The translations under genes and the position numbers were made by a program. From Pantoea sp. Brub (GTDB lineage: Bacteria > Pseudomonadota > Gammaproteobacteria > Enterobacterales > Enterobacteriaceae), in contig VOQV01000009.1 in the NCBI GenBank assembly GCA_016642085.1, positions 1-38,027 of the forward strand: DNA of 38,027 nucleotides, written 5' to 3'. The notes beneath the pieces were generated by a model. That model was not told where the DNA came from and did no database searches. It saw nothing but the letters and a program-made list of their open reading frames with translations. This document shows positions 1 through 9,178 of this stretch, piece by piece (positions within the stretch are counted from its first letter, which is position 1; each line of letters opens with the position of its first letter).

Positions 1-5
1 ACAAT

Positions 6-124
6 AACCTGGCAAATATAACGTGATGGTACCACCTGAATCCATATCGAACTCAGAAGTGAAACGTCATAGTGCCGATGGTAGTGTGGGTATTCCCCAT
101 GTGAGAGTAGGAAATTGCCAGGTA
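6..124 (+). rRNA. rrf: 5S ribosomal RNA
   Basis: The sequence aligns along its length with E. coli 5S rRNA. It has the CCTGGC / GCCAGG terminal helix (8-13 and 117-122), the CGAACTCAGAAGTGAAAC core and the GCCGATGGTAGTGTGGG segment. It lies directly before tRNA-Asp, as at the end of several enterobacterial rRNA operons, so 16S and 23S probably lie to the left of the window. Ends are placed by alignment and may be off by a few bases. Confidence 0.95.
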
Positions 125-132
125 AAAATTAT

Positions 133-209
133 GGAGCGGTAGTTCAGTTGGTTAGAATACCTGCCTGTCACGCAGGGGGTCGCGGGTTCAAGTCCCGTCC
201 GTTCCGCCA
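133..209 (+). tRNA. tRNA-Asp (GTC)
   Basis: A 77-base cloverleaf with acceptor arm GGAGCGG pairing with CCGTTCC, anticodon GTC at 167-169, a GGTTCAAGTCC T-arm and an encoded 3' CCA. It sits 8 bases after 5S rRNA, matching distal tRNA-Asp genes of enterobacterial rrn operons, and is probably cotranscribed with the rRNA. The encoded CCA contrasts with the tRNA-Phe in this window, which lacks it. Confidence 0.97.
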
Positions 210-441
210 TAATAATAGTTTTTATACATTATAAAATATTTCATTTATATTATTGTTTATTAATGCTTATCAATATATATATCTCAAACTATAAAAAATT
301 AATTGTAAAATTATAATTAATATCATTTAAACATGTAAATGTTATTAATTTTATTTCATAATGATATATATTTAAAAAATATGATCTAATTTCAAAACTA
401 GATATTTGCAACATTGTATTACGTTAAAAATGGAATTCATG

Positions 442-1377
442 ATGCCAGTTAAAGTTTTAGATCAATTGCCATCTGTAAAATATTTAAGTAATGAAAATAA
501 CCTATTAATTACCTCATCTTGTTTTAGTATTAAACAAATTAGACCTCTAAAAATATTAATACTTAATTTAATGTCAAAAAAAATAGAAACAGAAAATCAA
601 TTCTTGCGTTTATTGTCTAATTATCCTTTACAACTTGATATAAAATTATTATGTTTAGATAATTATAAACCTCGTAACACGCCTATTGAACATATTAATA
701 GTTTCTATTACAAATTAGATGATATTCAAAATGATAATTTTGATGGTTTAATAATAACGGGTGCTCCTTTAGGATTAGTGCATTTCAATCATATTTCTTA
801 TTGGTCACAGATAAAAAAAATATTAAATTGGGCAAAAGAGCACGTAACATCAATATTATTTATATGTTGGGCTGTACAAGCTGCTTTAAATATTTTATAT
901 GGTATTTCAAAAAAAATAAGAGATACTAAATTATCTGGTATATTTGAGCATAGAATATTATCACCTTATTCTTTATTAACTCGTGGATTTGATGATAATT
1001 TTTTTGCACCTCATTCACGTTTTGCAGATTTCCCAACTACACTTATTACCAATTATACAGATTTAGAATTATTAGCTTTATCAGAAGAAGCTGGTGCATA
1101 TTTAATGGTTAGTCAGGATAAACGTTTAGTATTTGTAACTGGACATCCTGAATATGATGCTCTTACACTTTCTAATGAATATTATCGTGATTACAAAGCA
1201 GGACTAAATCCTAAAATACCTTTTAATTATTTTCCACAAGACGATCCTTCTTTATTACCAAAGATTACTTGGCGTAGTCATGGTAATTTGTTATTTTTGA
1301 ATTGGCTTAATTATTATGTTTATCAAACAGTACCATTTAATTTATTACGTATAAATCCATTATTAAATATATATTAA
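442..1377 (+). CDS. metA: Homoserine O-succinyltransferase
   Basis: Transfers succinyl from succinyl-CoA to homoserine, the committed step of methionine synthesis in the cytoplasm. The 311-residue protein aligns without gaps to E. coli MetA (309 residues). The catalytic cysteine is in FICWAVQAA and the catalytic His and Glu are in TGHPEYD. The ATG at 442 begins [10 protein letters not shown] like E. coli; the frame stays open upstream to an ATG at 406, but those 12 residues have no counterpart. In E. coli numbering, Arg27 is Cys (codon 520-522) and Ile296 is Thr (1327-1329); both are positions where E. coli feedback-resistant mutants are known. The usual LNLMPKK is LNLMSKK. It follows the rRNA operon as in E. 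coli and converges on pgi. No Met-box operator was recognised upstream. Confidence 0.97.
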   Translation: MPVKVLDQLPSVKYLSNENNLLITSSCFSIKQIRPLKILILNLMSKKIETENQFLRLLSNYPLQLDIKLLCLDNYKPRNTPIEHINSFYYKLDDIQNDNFDGLIITGAPLGLVHFNHISYWSQIKKILNWAKEHVTSILFICWAVQAALNILYGISKKIRDTKLSGIFEHRILSPYSLLTRGFDDNFFAPHSRFADFPTTLITNYTDLELLALSEEAGAYLMVSQDKRLVFVTGHPEYDALTLSNEYYRDYKAGLNPKIPFNYFPQDDPSLLPKITWRSHGNLLFLNWLNYYVYQTVPFNLLRINPLLNIY

Positions 1378-1467
1378 ATAATTTAAATTTTAATTCTTGA
1401 TATAAATATTATTAGTATACACTAATTATGTAGTGCAATTTTAAAATTAAATAATATATAACGTTTT

Positions 1468-3120
1468 TTATTTTCTCCATTGTTTATAATAATTGATTAA
1501 TTCATTAGTAGAATTATCATATTTATTAATATAATCATCATTTTTTAAATCTTTTAAAATTAAATTTGATATTTTTTTGCCGAATTCAACTCCCCATTGA
1601 TCAAAAGAAAAAATATTTAAAATAATTCCTTGAGTAAAAACTTTATGTTCATAAAGGGCAATTAAAGAACCAAGATTAAAAGGGGTAATTTTTCGTATTA
1701 AAATTGTATTTGTTGGACGATTGCCTGTTAATGATTTAAATGGTAATCTTATTTTATCTAAAAATGTATAATTTTTATGTATTGGTGATGATTTGCTATC
1801 TAAATTGTTGTTAGAACTACCAAAAGCTAATACTTTCGTTTGTGCAAAAAAATTAGAAAGTAACTTTAAATGATGATCTTTAATGTGATTATGACTAATT
1901 ATTGGAACAATAAAATCACATGGAATTAATTTAGTACCTTGATGAATTAATTGAAAAAATGAATGTTGACTATCTGTACCAGGTTCTCCCCAAATAATTG
2001 GTCCTGTTTGATAATGTATTAGATTACCTTGTCTGTCTATAGATTTGCCATTAGATTCCATATTAACTTGTTGTAAATACGCAGTAAAACGATGCATATT
2101 TTGATCATAAGGCAAAACAGCTTCAGTTTCTGTTCCAAAAAAATTACTATACCAAATACTAATTAATGCTAGTGATATTGGTAAATTTTTTTCTATAGGT
2201 GTCTGGAGAAAATGTTGATCCATATAATGTGCACCATTTAATAAATTTAAAAAATTATTAAATCCAATAGCAAGAACAATTGATAAACCAACTGATGACC
2301 ATAGAGAATAGCGACCTCCAACCCAATCCCAAAATTTAAATATATTATTTTCATTAATTCCAAATTTTACAACCGCCTCTATATTAGTAGAAATAGCAAC
2401 AAAATGTTTTGGTATGAATTTTTTGTAAATTGCTATACTCAAAAACCAATCTCGTGCACTGTAAGCATTTGTTATTGTTTCTTGAGTATTAAATGTTTTA
2501 GATACAATTAAAAAAAGTGTAGTCTGAGGATTTAATATTTTTAATGTATCAGTGATATGTGAACCATCGATATTAGAAATGAAATGTATATTCAAATGAT
2601 TTTTATAAGGACGTAATGCTTCTGTAACCATTAATGGACCTAAATTAGAGCCACCTATGCCAATATTAACTATATCTGTAATTGATTTACCAGTATATCC
2701 TTTCCATTGACCATTTATAATTTTTTCAGAAAAACTTTTCATTTGATCTAATACAGATTGTATTTCTGGCATTATATTTTGGTTATCTAAAATAATAGGT
2801 GCATTGCTTAAATTACGTAGAGCTATATGCAATACAGCACGATTTTCTGTAATATTAATTTTTTTTCCAAAAAACATAGCTTTAATAGCATTTATAAGAT
2901 CTGTTTCTTTTGTTAATTGATATAAATGATTCATAGTTTCTTGTGTTATATGATTTTTTGAAAAATCAATTAGAATGTCATTGTTAAAATTTAAAGAAAA
3001 TTTATTAAAACGGTTAATGTCTTTAGTAAATAATTCAGTAAGTGTAATTGACTTTATTTTTTTAAAATGTTCTTGTAATTTTTTCCAAGATATTGTTTTT
3101 GTTGGGTTAATATTTTTCAT
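1468..3120 (-). CDS. pgi: Glucose-6-phosphate isomerase
   Basis: Interconverts glucose 6-phosphate and fructose 6-phosphate in glycolysis and supplies fructose 6-phosphate for amino-sugar synthesis (see glmM). The 550-residue product matches E. coli Pgi (549) end to end. It has the [11 protein letters not shown] phosphate-binding loop, the GGRYSLWS signature, MESNGK with the catalytic Glu, the SQHSFFQL His region and the C-terminal [10 protein letters not shown] segment with the catalytic Lys. The start chosen gives MKNINPTKT as in E. coli; the frame also has an ATG two codons upstream at 3126. It converges on metA, and the roughly 90-base gap between them has only short AT palindromes. Confidence 0.98.
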   Translation of the reverse strand: MKNINPTKTISWKKLQEHFKKIKSITLTELFTKDINRFNKFSLNFNNDILIDFSKNHITQETMNHLYQLTKETDLINAIKAMFFGKKINITENRAVLHIALRNLSNAPIILDNQNIMPEIQSVLDQMKSFSEKIINGQWKGYTGKSITDIVNIGIGGSNLGPLMVTEALRPYKNHLNIHFISNIDGSHITDTLKILNPQTTLFLIVSKTFNTQETITNAYSARDWFLSIAIYKKFIPKHFVAISTNIEAVVKFGINENNIFKFWDWVGGRYSLWSSVGLSIVLAIGFNNFLNLLNGAHYMDQHFLQTPIEKNLPISLALISIWYSNFFGTETEAVLPYDQNMHRFTAYLQQVNMESNGKSIDRQGNLIHYQTGPIIWGEPGTDSQHSFFQLIHQGTKLIPCDFIVPIISHNHIKDHHLKLLSNFFAQTKVLAFGSSNNNLDSKSSPIHKNYTFLDKIRLPFKSLTGNRPTNTILIRKITPFNLGSLIALYEHKVFTQGIILNIFSFDQWGVEFGKKISNLILKDLKNDDYINKYDNSTNELINYYKQWRK

Positions 3121-3437
3121 AATCATAATTTTTATTAGTATGATGCATTTTTAAATAATTTATATATTAATTTTGTAATAAAAACTTAATATATATATAA
3201 AATTAAAATTATTAAACAATAGTACATAAACATGTATTTATATTATTTTTAATTAGCTAAGATGAAGTTATTACCTAAATTGTTTTGTATCACATTGATG
3301 TAATCTATCACAAATAATAAAGCAACATTCAAATAATATTTAATATGTCTAATTTACTGTACTTTTTATATAGAACTTTAAATTAACTTAATGCTATTTT
3401 TGAATAGTGAAAAATATTTTTCATAAGAGGGTATCTT
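3121..3437. other. Divergent intergenic region pgi / lysC, no lysine riboswitch seen
   Basis: This 317-base AT-rich spacer lies between divergent pgi and lysC. In E. coli the lysC leader carries a long lysine riboswitch with several GC-rich helices. Reading the sequence, I find no such helices and no conserved L-box segments. Only an AAGAGG ribosome-binding site (3425-3430) before lysC stands out. It presumably holds the promoters for both genes, but none is convincing. Confidence 0.6.
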
Positions 3438-4790
3438 ATGCGTGAAAAATTGATTGTAGCAAAATTTGGAGGTACTAGTGTTGCTAATTTTGATTCTATG
3501 AATAGCAGTGCTGATATAATTTTCAATAATAATAATATTCGTCTGGTAGTATTATCTGCTTCTGCTAATGTCACAAATCTTCTTGTTTCTCTATCTAATG
3601 TTCAAGACAAACTAAAGAGAAATATATTAATAAAAAAAATTAAATATATTCAATATGATATAATTAATAAGCTTGCACAACCTAGTAATATTAGAAAATT
3701 AATTGATATTATAATAAATAAAATTTTCAACTTATCTAAATTAAATACAATAATTAATTCAAATAAATTAAAAGATAAAATAATAAGTTATGGTGAATTA
3801 ATGTCAACTCTCTTATTCGTACAGATTTTATGTGAAAGGGAAATAACAGCTATATGGTTTGATGTACGTAAAGTAATGTATACAAATAACAATTTTGGTT
3901 GTGCTAAACCTAATATTAGGTTAATTTTGAATTATACTAAACTATATCTAAATCCAATAATTATGAAAAATATCATAGTTACACAAGGATTTATTGGTAG
4001 AAATAACGATGGCCACACTACTACATTAGGACGTGGTGGTAGTGATTATACAGCTACATTATTAGGAGAAGCTTTAAAAGCAGATCGCATAGATATTTGG
4101 ACTGATGTATCAGGTATATATACAACTGATCCACGTATAGTATCTAATGCTAAGAAAATAAATACAATTACTTTTGCAGAAGCTGCTGAAATGGCAAATT
4201 TTGGAGCAAAAATATTACATCCTGCAACATTAATTCCTGCTATGAGAAGTAATATTCCAGTATTTGTTGGCTCTAGTAAGAAACCTTTAGATACAGGAAC
4301 ATTAATTTATAACAAAATTACAAACTTACCTTTATTTAGAGCATTAGCATTAAGGCATAAACAAACATTATTAACATTATATAATTGTAAATTATTACAC
4401 AAAACAAGTTTTTTACTTAAATTATTTAATATATTTATAGAACATAATATATCTATTGATCTTGTTACTATTTCTGAAATGAGCATATCTATAACATTTA
4501 ATACTATGATGGATAACTTAGTTAATAAAAAAATTATACAAAATGTGTTATTAAATCAATTAGCATCTTATTGTACTATAAAAATAGAAGAAAATTTATC
4601 TCTTATTGCTATTATTGGTAATAAATTATCTACAGCTTGTGGTTTAGGTCAAGAAATATTTAGTGTACTAAAATTATTTAACATACGTATGATTTGCCAC
4701 GGTGCTAGCAATTATAATCTATGTTTGTTAGTATCTGATATGGATGCAGAAAATGTAGTTCGAATTTTACATAAACATTTATTTGATTAA
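3438..4790 (+). CDS. lysC: Aspartokinase III, lysine-sensitive type
   Basis: Phosphorylates aspartate, the entry step to lysine, threonine and methionine. The 450-residue product matches E. coli LysC (449) throughout. It has the N-terminal KFGGTSV nucleotide-binding motif (residues 9-15), TLGRGGSDYTA in the kinase core, FAEAAEMANFGAKILHP, and two C-terminal ACT domains from about residue 310. It is monofunctional, with no homoserine dehydrogenase domain. Around the lysine site, with an offset of +1 from E. coli, M318 is Leu, G323 is Ser and T344 is Ile, while D340, S345 and E346 are kept. Changes at 318, 323 and 344 are known to desensitise the E. coli enzyme. An AAGAGG ribosome-binding site lies 8 bases before the ATG. 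It converges on plsB with a 36-base gap. Confidence 0.97.
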   Translation: MREKLIVAKFGGTSVANFDSMNSSADIIFNNNNIRLVVLSASANVTNLLVSLSNVQDKLKRNILIKKIKYIQYDIINKLAQPSNIRKLIDIIINKIFNLSKLNTIINSNKLKDKIISYGELMSTLLFVQILCEREITAIWFDVRKVMYTNNNFGCAKPNIRLILNYTKLYLNPIIMKNIIVTQGFIGRNNDGHTTTLGRGGSDYTATLLGEALKADRIDIWTDVSGIYTTDPRIVSNAKKINTITFAEAAEMANFGAKILHPATLIPAMRSNIPVFVGSSKKPLDTGTLIYNKITNLPLFRALALRHKQTLLTLYNCKLLHKTSFLLKLFNIFIEHNISIDLVTISEMSISITFNTMMDNLVNKKIIQNVLLNQLASYCTIKIEENLSLIAIIGNKLSTACGLGQEIFSVLKLFNIRMICHGASNYNLCLLVSDMDAENVVRILHKHLFD

Positions 4791-4826
4791 ATATATTTTT
4801 CATCATTTATTTTAGATATATAGATT

Positions 4827-7253
4827 TTAAGAAAGATATTTTTGTTTACTTGTAAGATATATTGCAATTAATTTTTCCATGTGTATATTATTATTCAATT
4901 GTTTTAAAATATTCCAAATTCTAAACAATTTTATTTTGTTTACCTGTCCATTTTTATATAAAAATTTATTTTCTTTTAAAAAAACTAATATTGAATTAAA
5001 TTTTTCTTTATCAAAATATTTTAATCTACTTGTATCTTGAGCTATTAAAATATCTTTAATTAATATATGATAATATTCTTCTAATTTATTGCTATTAATA
5101 TTTGTATGTGTTATACAAATGGAAAATATTAAAAAATAAGGTTCTAATATTTGAATACTACTCATAGATATTAATTGTAATTGATCATAAAAACCAAAAG
5201 AAAAGTTTGGTTGTAAATAATCTTTATTATAAAAAATCAAATTTTGACGTTTTAATTGTTTTGTAATATTGTTTAATATGTGTGGTAGTTCATAAATATT
5301 CCATTTTAAAAATAATTCGTTTTTTATTAATGGATAAATTATTTTTATTTGGGAATACAGTTTATATATATTTATCTTATAATTCTTTAAAAGAATTGTA
5401 GTAATTAATGAAGGAATTATTAACATATGTTGAATATTGTTATAATAATAATTCATAACATTGATTTTATTTACCGGTAAAGTAATAATATCATGTTGAG
5501 TATGAAATTCATGAAGTCTAATTATATAATTAAGTAATTTTTCAGCAGATACAGTAATATTTACGATATTTGAAGAATAAGATATATTCTGAAGTAATTC
5601 TAGATAGCAATTTAATTGTTTAATAAATTTTGTTCTTGTTAATGAATATTTAGGAACACTAAGAATTATAAGTGCACATAAATTTACAGCATTTATTGAA
5701 CTTACTTCATTAATTCTCGTCATTATATCAAAAGCAATATTATGAACTATTTTAGATAACCATAGTCTACTTTGATTATTGTTAATAATATAATACTTTG
5801 GCCATGCTGGATAATTTTTGTTTAAGTAATGCATTAAAGAAATTGGTTTACTAAAGTTAATATAAATTTCAGTCATTTTGATTAATTTTAAATAATTATA
5901 AATCTTTTTTAAGATATGAATTTGTTTTCCATTATACAATTCTTCTATATAATCATTAATTTCTATTATTTGTTCATACCCTATATATATGGGTATTATA
6001 GAAATAGGTCTATCAATATTTCTCATAACAGCTTGTAAAGTCATTGTTAGCATACCAGTTTTAGGATTTAGTAATCTTCCAGTACGAGAACGTTTACCTT
6101 CTATAAAATATTCTATTGCATAACCATGGTGCATGATTTCAATTAGATATTCACGAAATATTACTGAATATAATTTATTATTTTTAAAAGTACGACGTAT
6201 AAAAAAAGCACCTAACTTACGAAATATAAATCCTATTGGATAAAAATTAAGATTTATACCAGCAGCTATATGAGGTGGCATAAAACCTTGATGATATAAT
6301 ACATAAGATATTAATAAATAGTCCATATGACTACGATGACAAGGTATATAAATAATTTTGTTACCTTTATTAATTTCTGTGTTTATATAATTAATTCCAT
6401 TAACATTAATTTTTTTATATATTTTTTTAAATATAAAACTCATAGTATAATCAGCAATATGAATAAATAAATAAGAAAAATTTGCTGAAATTTCTTTTAA
6501 TATTTTAAAAGCGTTTTTATAGGATTCTTTTAAAGTAATTTTTTTGCTTATAGATTCATCTATTATAGATTTTAAAATAATTTTAGATTGTAATAAATTT
6601 GTATATAACTTTTTAGGCTTATGTAAAGATGGGCCTAGTACAGCTAACTTTCTACGCAAAAAATAAATACTTGATAATTTAATTAATTTTTTTACAATTA
6701 ATTTATCTTTACCATGGTTAAGAAATAAGTCTTTTAAAGAAATTAAATTCGAATAATCTAAAAAAACATTACATCCGTATAAAAAGAACAAAAAGATTTT
6801 ATGTAACTGTTTTAAAACAGTTATATGTAATTTTACTTTTTTTCCATTAGTATATCGTGATAACTGACCTAATGTTATACAAACTGGTAAAAAAAAAATA
6901 TTTAAATCGTCTTTTTCACATACTTCAGTATATTCATTAAATAACTTGATTAATTGTATATGAGGAATATAATAAGAATGTTCACTCTTATGTTTAAAAG
7001 TGTTATGAATGCAAATATTACGTGGTATTTCAATATTCTTGAATTTTACATAAGTAAAAGGATCTGGAAGATTATATTTAATACATTGCATACGTAAAAT
7101 AAATAAATCAAATTGAGAATAATGCGGTAAAATATACATAATAGTTTTATTATCAATAGATAATTCTTTATGTAAAAAATTATTGCGAACAATTGTGATT
7201 TTTACTAAAAAAAATGAAATGATTTTTACTAAATAATAATAAATCTTAGTCAA
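4827..7253 (-). CDS. plsB: Glycerol-3-phosphate acyltransferase
   Basis: Inner-membrane enzyme that acylates sn-1 of glycerol 3-phosphate, the first step of phospholipid synthesis. The 808 residues equal the E. coli length (807). The acyltransferase motif HRSHMD places its first His at residue 306, the same number as in E. coli. It is followed by the GAFFIRRTF block, FIEGKRSRTGRLL (E. coli has GGRSRTG) and IPIYIGYE. The C-terminal third is poorly conserved, but NLC, QLNCYL and NNIQHML blocks still align. The gene is much more AT- and Asn/Ile/Lys-rich than groEL. Its E. coli neighbours dgkA and lexA are missing from the adjacent gap. No frameshift was seen, so it is probably functional. Confidence 0.95.
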   Translation of the reverse strand: MTKIYYYLVKIISFFLVKITIVRNNFLHKELSIDNKTIMYILPHYSQFDLFILRMQCIKYNLPDPFTYVKFKNIEIPRNICIHNTFKHKSEHSYYIPHIQLIKLFNEYTEVCEKDDLNIFFLPVCITLGQLSRYTNGKKVKLHITVLKQLHKIFLFFLYGCNVFLDYSNLISLKDLFLNHGKDKLIVKKLIKLSSIYFLRRKLAVLGPSLHKPKKLYTNLLQSKIILKSIIDESISKKITLKESYKNAFKILKEISANFSYLFIHIADYTMSFIFKKIYKKINVNGINYINTEINKGNKIIYIPCHRSHMDYLLISYVLYHQGFMPPHIAAGINLNFYPIGFIFRKLGAFFIRRTFKNNKLYSVIFREYLIEIMHHGYAIEYFIEGKRSRTGRLLNPKTGMLTMTLQAVMRNIDRPISIIPIYIGYEQIIEINDYIEELYNGKQIHILKKIYNYLKLIKMTEIYINFSKPISLMHYLNKNYPAWPKYYIINNNQSRLWLSKIVHNIAFDIMTRINEVSSINAVNLCALIILSVPKYSLTRTKFIKQLNCYLELLQNISYSSNIVNITVSAEKLLNYIIRLHEFHTQHDIITLPVNKINVMNYYYNNIQHMLIIPSLITTILLKNYKINIYKLYSQIKIIYPLIKNELFLKWNIYELPHILNNITKQLKRQNLIFYNKDYLQPNFSFGFYDQLQLISMSSIQILEPYFLIFSICITHTNINSNKLEEYYHILIKDILIAQDTSRLKYFDKEKFNSILVFLKENKFLYKNGQVNKIKLFRIWNILKQLNNNIHMEKLIAIYLTSKQKYLS

Positions 7254-7581
7254 AATTCATCCTCTTATTTTATGTATAAAAAATATACATTATATATTAA
7301 ATAATAATTAAAATAATAGTTGAGTTAGATGTTTATCTTATAATTAATTTATATAATTGTTGTTTGTAGTAATTACATATTTTTCATTATTAAACCTTTT
7401 AGAGTAATATATTAAACGTTTTTTGTTTTTTAAAGTAAACAAGCAAAAATTTTAACATAATTATAATTTTTTCTACTACACTTAATTTAGTTACAATTCA
7501 AATAAATAATTATTCATATTTTTGGAATTTCAAATAAATAGTAATAATACATGTTAATACTTATCTGGAGATATGATTATG
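7254..7581. other. Divergent gap plsB / yjbJ
   Basis: About 330 bases of AT-rich sequence where E. coli has dgkA, lexA and dinF. I see no readable remnant of those genes. Only the GGAG ribosome-binding site of yjbJ (7567-7570) is recognisable. Confidence 0.5.
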
Positions 7582-7794
7582 ATGAATAAAGATAAATTAA
7601 GCAATAATTGGAATCAATCTAAAATAAAAATAAAAGAAAAATGGAATAAATTAACTGATGATGATATCCAATGTATTGAAGGTAGAAGAGATCTACTTAT
7701 GGAAAAAATTAAAAAACGTTATGGATATTCTAAAGATGAAGCAGAAAAAGAAATCAAATCTTGGGAAGATCATAATAAAAATTGTAATTGGTAA
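7582..7794 (+). CDS. yjbJ: CsbD-family small stress protein
   Basis: A 70-residue hydrophilic protein closely matching E. coli YjbJ (69 residues), with NNWNQSK, KWNKLTDDD, IEGRRD, KIKKRYGYSKDEAEKEI and a terminal W. CsbD-family proteins are abundant stress-induced proteins of unknown biochemical role. The start is uncertain: ATGs occur at 7573, 7579 and 7582. Position 7582 matches the E. coli N terminus MNKD, whereas the GGAG at 7567-7570 is best spaced for 7579. Its retention in a reduced genome is mildly surprising. In E. coli it also lies between plsB and dusA. Confidence 0.9.
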   Translation: MNKDKLSNNWNQSKIKIKEKWNKLTDDDIQCIEGRRDLLMEKIKKRYGYSKDEAEKEIKSWEDHNKNCNW

Positions 7795-7832
7795 AATATA
7801 TTCTAAATATTTTAATTAATACAAATATATGA

Positions 7833-7852
7833 TAGGCACAAGGAAGTGCCTA
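7833..7852. other. GC-rich hairpin between yjbJ and dusA
   Basis: A perfect 7-bp stem TAGGCAC / GTGCCTA with loop AAGGAA, 38 bases after yjbJ and 32 bases before dusA. It is followed by A-rich rather than T-rich sequence on the + strand, so it is not a textbook intrinsic terminator. It could be a 3' end stabiliser for yjbJ or part of the dusA leader. Confidence 0.5.
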
Positions 7853-7884
7853 AAAAGAAATAAATACATAAATTATATTTCATA

Positions 7885-8868
7885 ATGAATAATATACAGT
7901 ATTCTACTCGTTTTTCTGTAGCTCCGATGTTTTCTTGGACTGATCGGCATTGTCGCTATTTACATCGTCAATTGACTTATAAAACATTATTGTATACTGA
8001 AATGATCAGTACAAATGCAATAATTCATGGCAAATATGATTATTTGTTTTATCATAGAGATGAACATCCAGTAGCAATACAATTGGGCGGTAGTAAAACA
8101 AAAGATTTAGCTTATTGTGCTAAATTGGCAGAAAAGCGTGGTTATGATGAAATTAATCTTAATATTGGATGCCCTTCTCTTAAAGTGCAAAATAGTTTTT
8201 TTGGTGCATATTTAATGTCACATGCTAATATCGTTTCTGATCATATTAAAGCTATTTGCGATATTGTAGATATTCCAGTAACTATTAAAACTCGTGTTGG
8301 GATTGACAAACAAGATAATTTTAATTTTTTAAATGATTTTATAGGTATAATATCAGAATTAAGTAATTGCAAAACTTTTATTATTCATGCACGTAAGGCT
8401 TTACTAAAACAATTAAACCCAAAAGAAAATAGGACCATTCCTCCTTTAAATTATCATTATGTGTACCGCATTAAACGTAATTTTCCATTTTTAAATATAA
8501 TAATTAATGGTGGTATCCAAACATTAGAAGAAGCCCAAATTCATTTACAATATCTTGATGGAGTAATGATGGGTCGTGAAGCGTATACTAATCCTGTAAT
8601 TTTAACTCAAGTTGATGATAAATTGTTTGGTTACCAAAATACCATTTTTGATCCAATTGTATTAATTCATAAAATGAATTTTTACATTAATCATGAATTA
8701 TCCAAAGGAGTTCATATTAAAAATATAACTCGTCATATGATAAATTTATTTAAAGGTATTCCAGGTGCAAAAAAATGGCGCCGTTTTATTAGTGAAGACA
8801 TTTGTAAGACAGGAAATAATTATTTGATATTACAAAACATAGCAAAATCATTGCTAAATATAATTTAA
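7885..8868 (+). CDS. dusA: tRNA-dihydrouridine(20/20a) synthase
   Basis: FMN-dependent enzyme that reduces uridine to dihydrouridine in the tRNA D-loop. The 327 residues match E. coli DusA, starting with FSVAPMFSWTDRHCRYLHR. The NIGCPSLKVQNSFFGAYLM motif keeps the catalytic Cys of GCPS. FIIHARKA and NGGIQTLEEA are the FMN-phosphate and barrel segments, and DGVMMGREAY and the C-terminal helical GIPGAKKWRRF region are intact. The second, non-essential Cys of GACLM is Tyr here. The ATG at 7885 precedes the conserved block by a length typical of the family. dusA also follows the yjbJ area in E. coli, but zur between them is gone. Confidence 0.95.
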   Translation: MNNIQYSTRFSVAPMFSWTDRHCRYLHRQLTYKTLLYTEMISTNAIIHGKYDYLFYHRDEHPVAIQLGGSKTKDLAYCAKLAEKRGYDEINLNIGCPSLKVQNSFFGAYLMSHANIVSDHIKAICDIVDIPVTIKTRVGIDKQDNFNFLNDFIGIISELSNCKTFIIHARKALLKQLNPKENRTIPPLNYHYVYRIKRNFPFLNIIINGGIQTLEEAQIHLQYLDGVMMGREAYTNPVILTQVDDKLFGYQNTIFDPIVLIHKMNFYINHELSKGVHIKNITRHMINLFKGIPGAKKWRRFISEDICKTGNNYLILQNIAKSLLNII

Positions 8869-9178
8869 TGTATTTAAAATAAAAGTTATTTAGTTCATAT
8901 ATACATATATTATTAAGAAATATATTATTTAGTATATTTATTTATATTGTTTGATTGAAAAATTTGTATTTAATTAATAATAACTGGATATTGTAATTAA
9001 TATTTTGAATTAAATTTTATTTTCTTTAAAGAAAACCTTATCTTATATATTAAAATATTCTTTATATTTAACAAACAAATTGTATTAATAAATCATTATT
9101 TTGCAAAAAATTAATTTTTTAATGGTTAAGTTTATTTTAAATACATTTAATCATTAAAAACCAACAAAAATATATCTT
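8869..9178. other. Intergenic gap dusA / dnaB
   Basis: 310 bases of AT-rich sequence where E. coli has pspG and qorA. No coding remnant was recognised. The only structure noticed is the 16-base perfect palindrome TTTTCTTTAAAGAAAA at 9020-9035. No clear promoter was seen for dnaB. Confidence 0.45.

Noticed and set aside
1411-1426. Short palindrome ATTAGT / ACTAAT between metA and pgi
   Set aside because: 6 bp only, expected by chance in AT-rich DNA.
3383-3574. 63-codon minus-strand frame at the lysC start
   Set aside because: It is antisense to the conserved lysC N terminus and has no family features.
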